Of a DNA stretch of 64,000 nucleotides, positions 61,783-64,000 are shown in pieces. The DNA lies in contig NZ_CP031933.2 in the NCBI RefSeq assembly GCF_003606365.2, forward strand, positions 2,542,001-2,606,000, written 5' to 3'. How positions within the stretch are numbered: the first letter of the stretch is position 1; every line of letters begins with the position of its first letter. The position numbers and the translations under genes were made by a program. The notes under the pieces are model-generated. The model ran no database searches and was not told the origin of the DNA. It saw only the letters and a list, made by a program, of their open reading frames with translations. The stretch is from Companilactobacillus zhachilii. GTDB taxonomy: Bacteria; Bacillota; Bacilli; Lactobacillales; Lactobacillaceae.

Positions 61783-61826
61783 AAATAGACACTTGTGAAA
61801 ATCTCAATTCACAAGTGTCTATTTAT
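61783..61826 (+). terminator. Intrinsic terminator of the nitroreductase gene
   Basis: AAATAGACACTTGTGAA/TTCACAAGTGTCTATTT, 8-base loop. Confidence 0.85.
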
Positions 61827-61842
61827 TATCAATAACAAATAA

Positions 61843-62033
61843 ATTAGTCGGAAGTCAAAAACGAGAAAAGCCCGCAGTGGCAGCGGTGTTAGGTCGAGTG
61901 ATTTTCTCGGCCTTACAGCACAGGACGTATTTTGAAATTCGTGTTCTTTGCGAAGTTCAAAATCGAGACCGGAGACGCAAGGCTTCGGTCGGTCCTCACA
62001 GCAGGCTTTTTCTCGTTTTTGACTGGAGACGGC
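61843..62033 (+). ncRNA. Structured multibranch RNA element, copy C
   Basis: 191 bases with the same flanks (TTAGTCGGAA, GGAGACGGC). The outer helix AGTCAAAAACGAGAAAAGCC (61853) pairs with 62004-62024, one bulge. Hairpin 1 AGGTCGAG/CTCGGCCT has a 7-base TGATTTT loop; copy A has AGGACGAC/GTCGTTCT with loop TGGTTTT. Hairpin 2 is TTTTGAA-A-TTCGT/GCGAA-G-TTCAAAA and hairpin 3 is ACCGGAG/CTTCGGT. It lies between the nitroreductase terminator and the end of the convergent aldehyde dehydrogenase, so it is not a leader of either. Confidence 0.75.
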
Positions 62034-62035
62034 AA

Positions 62036-63451
62036 CTACTTAAAAACTGCCAACCCACCAGCTGGATTCTTCCAATCAGGTTCTTGAGCTGTTACAACAA
62101 GTTTTTCATTGGTAAAGGCATTTAGTCCTAATTGGCTCATTTCACGACCATAACCTGAACCTTTAACACCACCAAATGGCAATTCTGGCAATGATACTAA
62201 GAATGAGTTAACGAAAACCATTCCAGTTTCAATCTTTTCAGCTATAGATTTACCGTGTTGAGGATCGGCTGAAACGACAATTCCACCTAATCCTAATTCC
62301 GAATCATTGGCTAAATCAATTGCTTCTTGGTCAGAGCTTACTTTAAATACTTGAGCTACTGGTCCAAACATCTCATCATAAAATTCAGGATTATCTTTAT
62401 CGATATCGGTCAAAATAGTTGGTTGAATAAATTGACCTGGCAAATCAATTGGTTGATTACCGTAATAAACTTTGGCACCACCAGCAACAGCCTTATCAAT
62501 TTGGCCTTGTAGCTTTTCCTTAGCACGTTTTGAGTTCATTGGGGCAATCGTTGTCTTAGGGTCCATTGGATCACCAGGAACTAGTTTTTCAAAGTTAGCT
62601 TTAAGTTTCTTCAAAAATTCATCGTACAAATTATCTGCCACGATAAAACGTTTATCTGAAGTACATACTTGTCCAGCATTATAAATCCGGACCCGCCATG
62701 CTAAATCAACGGCTTTATCAACGTCAGCATCTGATAACACAACGAAGGCATCAGAGCCACCTAATTCCATTGAATTCTTCTTCAAATTCTTGCCTGCAGT
62801 TTCGGCAACTGATTGACCGCCACGCTTGGAACCTGTCAATGCGACCCCTTGAACTCGAGGATCAGCAATAATATCGGCTACTTGATCATAACTAGCAAAT
62901 AGATTAGTTAAACTACCAGCTGGGGCACCTGCTTCTTGAACAATTTTTTCAAAGGCAGCTGCAGAACCAGGAGTATTAGATGCATGCTTTAAAATCATTG
63001 GATTACCGACCATAAAGTTAGGCGCAAAGACACGCATAATTTGATAATATGGGAAGTTCCATGGTTCAACCATCATTAAAACACCTGTGGCTTGGTGCAA
63101 AATTTCGGCATCCCCAGTATTGCGACTACTGATTGGTGTTGGTTTCAATAAATCAGCCCCATTGTCAGCATAGTAATCGGCAATAATCGCGCAAAGTTCA
63201 ACTTCACCTTTTGATTCAGCATAAAGTTTTCCCATGTCGATCGTAGCAATCTTAGCTAACTTATCTTCATTCTCACGCAGACGGTCCGCAATTTCATGCA
63301 AAATAACTGCACGGCTCTCTACTGGTTCATCACGCCACTTCTTATAAAGGGCATGCCCAGTACTCAAAGCTGTTTCAATTTCCTCACTAGTTGCATCAGG
63401 ATACGATTTAACAAGTTCATTTGTATATGGATTGACTGTTTTATATGCCAT
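62036..63451 (-). CDS. gabD: NAD(P)-dependent succinate-semialdehyde dehydrogenase
   Basis: A 471-residue aldehyde dehydrogenase. The general-base glutamate is in KNSMELGGSDAFVVL (~residue 230), the catalytic cysteine in YNAGQVCTSDKRFIV (~264), and LPFGGVKGSGYGREM completes the site. It oxidises succinate semialdehyde or similar aldehydes. GAGGAGG lies before the ATG of MAYKTVNPY. Its stop codon almost touches element copy C. No GABA transaminase is in the window. Confidence 0.88.
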   Translation of the reverse strand: MAYKTVNPYTNELVKSYPDATSEEIETALSTGHALYKKWRDEPVESRAVILHEIADRLRENEDKLAKIATIDMGKLYAESKGEVELCAIIADYYADNGADLLKPTPISSRNTGDAEILHQATGVLMMVEPWNFPYYQIMRVFAPNFMVGNPMILKHASNTPGSAAAFEKIVQEAGAPAGSLTNLFASYDQVADIIADPRVQGVALTGSKRGGQSVAETAGKNLKKNSMELGGSDAFVVLSDADVDKAVDLAWRVRIYNAGQVCTSDKRFIVADNLYDEFLKKLKANFEKLVPGDPMDPKTTIAPMNSKRAKEKLQGQIDKAVAGGAKVYYGNQPIDLPGQFIQPTILTDIDKDNPEFYDEMFGPVAQVFKVSSDQEAIDLANDSELGLGGIVVSADPQHGKSIAEKIETGMVFVNSFLVSLPELPFGGVKGSGYGREMSQLGLNAFTNEKLVVTAQEPDWKNPAGGLAVFK

Positions 63452-63670
63452 AATCAATTCCTCCTCAATATTTAAGCGAAAAATCTAATAAAACTCTTTT
63501 ACGTATCCATTGTAAGACAGCGATTACATTTTTCAAGGATTTGCACTCGTCCACTTCTGATATTGGTACGTACCTATTATGAAAAATAGACAAATTATGA
63601 ACCTTTTTCAAAATTTTTCAAAAAAGTGTAACATAAGGGCATATAAAGTAAGATGAAGGGTGTTTTTTAT

Positions 63671-64000
63671 ATGAGTGTCTTCTTTTCGAGTATCCAAGGG
63701 ATTCTAATTATCATCGGTTTAATTGCAGTCGGCTATGGGCTGAGCGCACTGGGCTGGTTTTCTGAAAACTCAACTCGTTTAATTGCAAAAATTGTTACCC
63801 AAGTAGCCTTGCCTACTTATATGATTTCGACAATTACCAAGGACTTTACAGCTGATAAATTAATTAAATTGTTGCCTAATTTAGCAATTCCAGTCATTTC
63901 AATGACCATTTTAATTTTTATCTCCATCATTTTAATCAAAGTTTTGAAGATTGACCCCAAACACAAGGGGCTATTCTCTTCCATGTTCTTTAACTCCAAT
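63671..64000 (+). CDS. AEC-family transporter (auxin efflux carrier type), 5' part only
   Basis: The first 110 residues of a membrane transporter: MSVFFSSIQGILIIIGLIAV, then a second helix around IAKIVTQVALPTYMISTITKDF and a third around IPVISMTILIFISIIL. The LPTYMISTI loop fits the AEC/malate permease-type family. GAAGGGTG lies before the ATG. The gene continues past the right edge. Confidence 0.75.
   Translation, partial: MSVFFSSIQGILIIIGLIAVGYGLSALGWFSENSTRLIAKIVTQVALPTYMISTITKDFTADKLIKLLPNLAIPVISMTILIFISIILIKVLKIDPKHKGLFSSMFFNSN

Overview
The window is AT-rich, densely coded Gram-positive DNA that looks like a Lactobacillaceae chromosome, possibly Companilactobacillus (genus call is an inference). 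The support is a sufCDSUB-T locus, many PTS operons with CcpA cre sites, SLAP-domain surface proteins, an LPQTG adhesin and lactobacillus-style ribosome binding sites. I see no rRNA, tRNA, CRISPR, prophage or complete insertion sequence.

Layout. 1-4.1 kb: a GntR-controlled operon (cellobiose-type EIIC, tiny membrane protein, MupG-like 6-phospho-N-acetylmuramidase, amidohydrolase). 4.5-7.2 kb: ABC transporter with a LytTR regulator and a DUF3021 membrane partner. 7.6-12.8 kb: UlaA-type EIIC, class II aldolase and FGGY kinase, divergent from a DeoR regulator. 13-19.8 kb: MurNAc/aryl-glucoside type operon (6-phospho-beta-glucosidase, EIIB, EIIC, tiny membrane protein, EIIA, MurQ) with an RpiR regulator and a BadF-type sugar kinase. 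19.9-37.3 kb: glycosaminoglycan catabolic island (two mannose-family PTS permeases, unsaturated glucuronyl hydrolase, heparinase II/III-like lyase, KduI, KduD, KdgK, KdgA, sulfatase, formylglycine-generating enzyme, TSUP exporter, IclR and LacI regulators). 37.5-43.8 kb: redox enzymes, NFACT-R protein, alpha-glucosidase, YibE/F pair. 43.9-46.9 kb: tryptophan ABC transporter behind a leader-peptide attenuator. 46.9-58 kb: SLAP proteins, Suf operon, Cna-type adhesin. 58-64 kb: XRE/TPR regulator, amino-acid permease, nitroreductase, succinate-semialdehyde dehydrogenase and the start of an AEC transporter.

The genes combine into a glycan-scavenging picture. Sulfated, uronate-containing disaccharides would enter by PTS, be desulfated by an FGE-matured sulfatase, cleaved to an unsaturated uronate and run through KduI, KduD, KdgK and KdgA to pyruvate and glyceraldehyde-3-phosphate. 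Separate operons handle MurNAc or muropeptide-type sugars. cre-like sites precede most of these operons.

The most novel signal is a family of three dispersed, 183-191 nt multibranched RNA-like elements (4072-4260 minus, 60868-61050 plus, 61843-62033 plus). They share flanks and architecture, but their stems differ by compensatory changes. G-U wobbles pick out the same strand as the conserved flanks in two of the three copies.

Six loci carry single-base frameshifts (eight in all), every one repaired by adding one base to an A/T run. This points to homopolymer under-calling in the assembly rather than gene decay.
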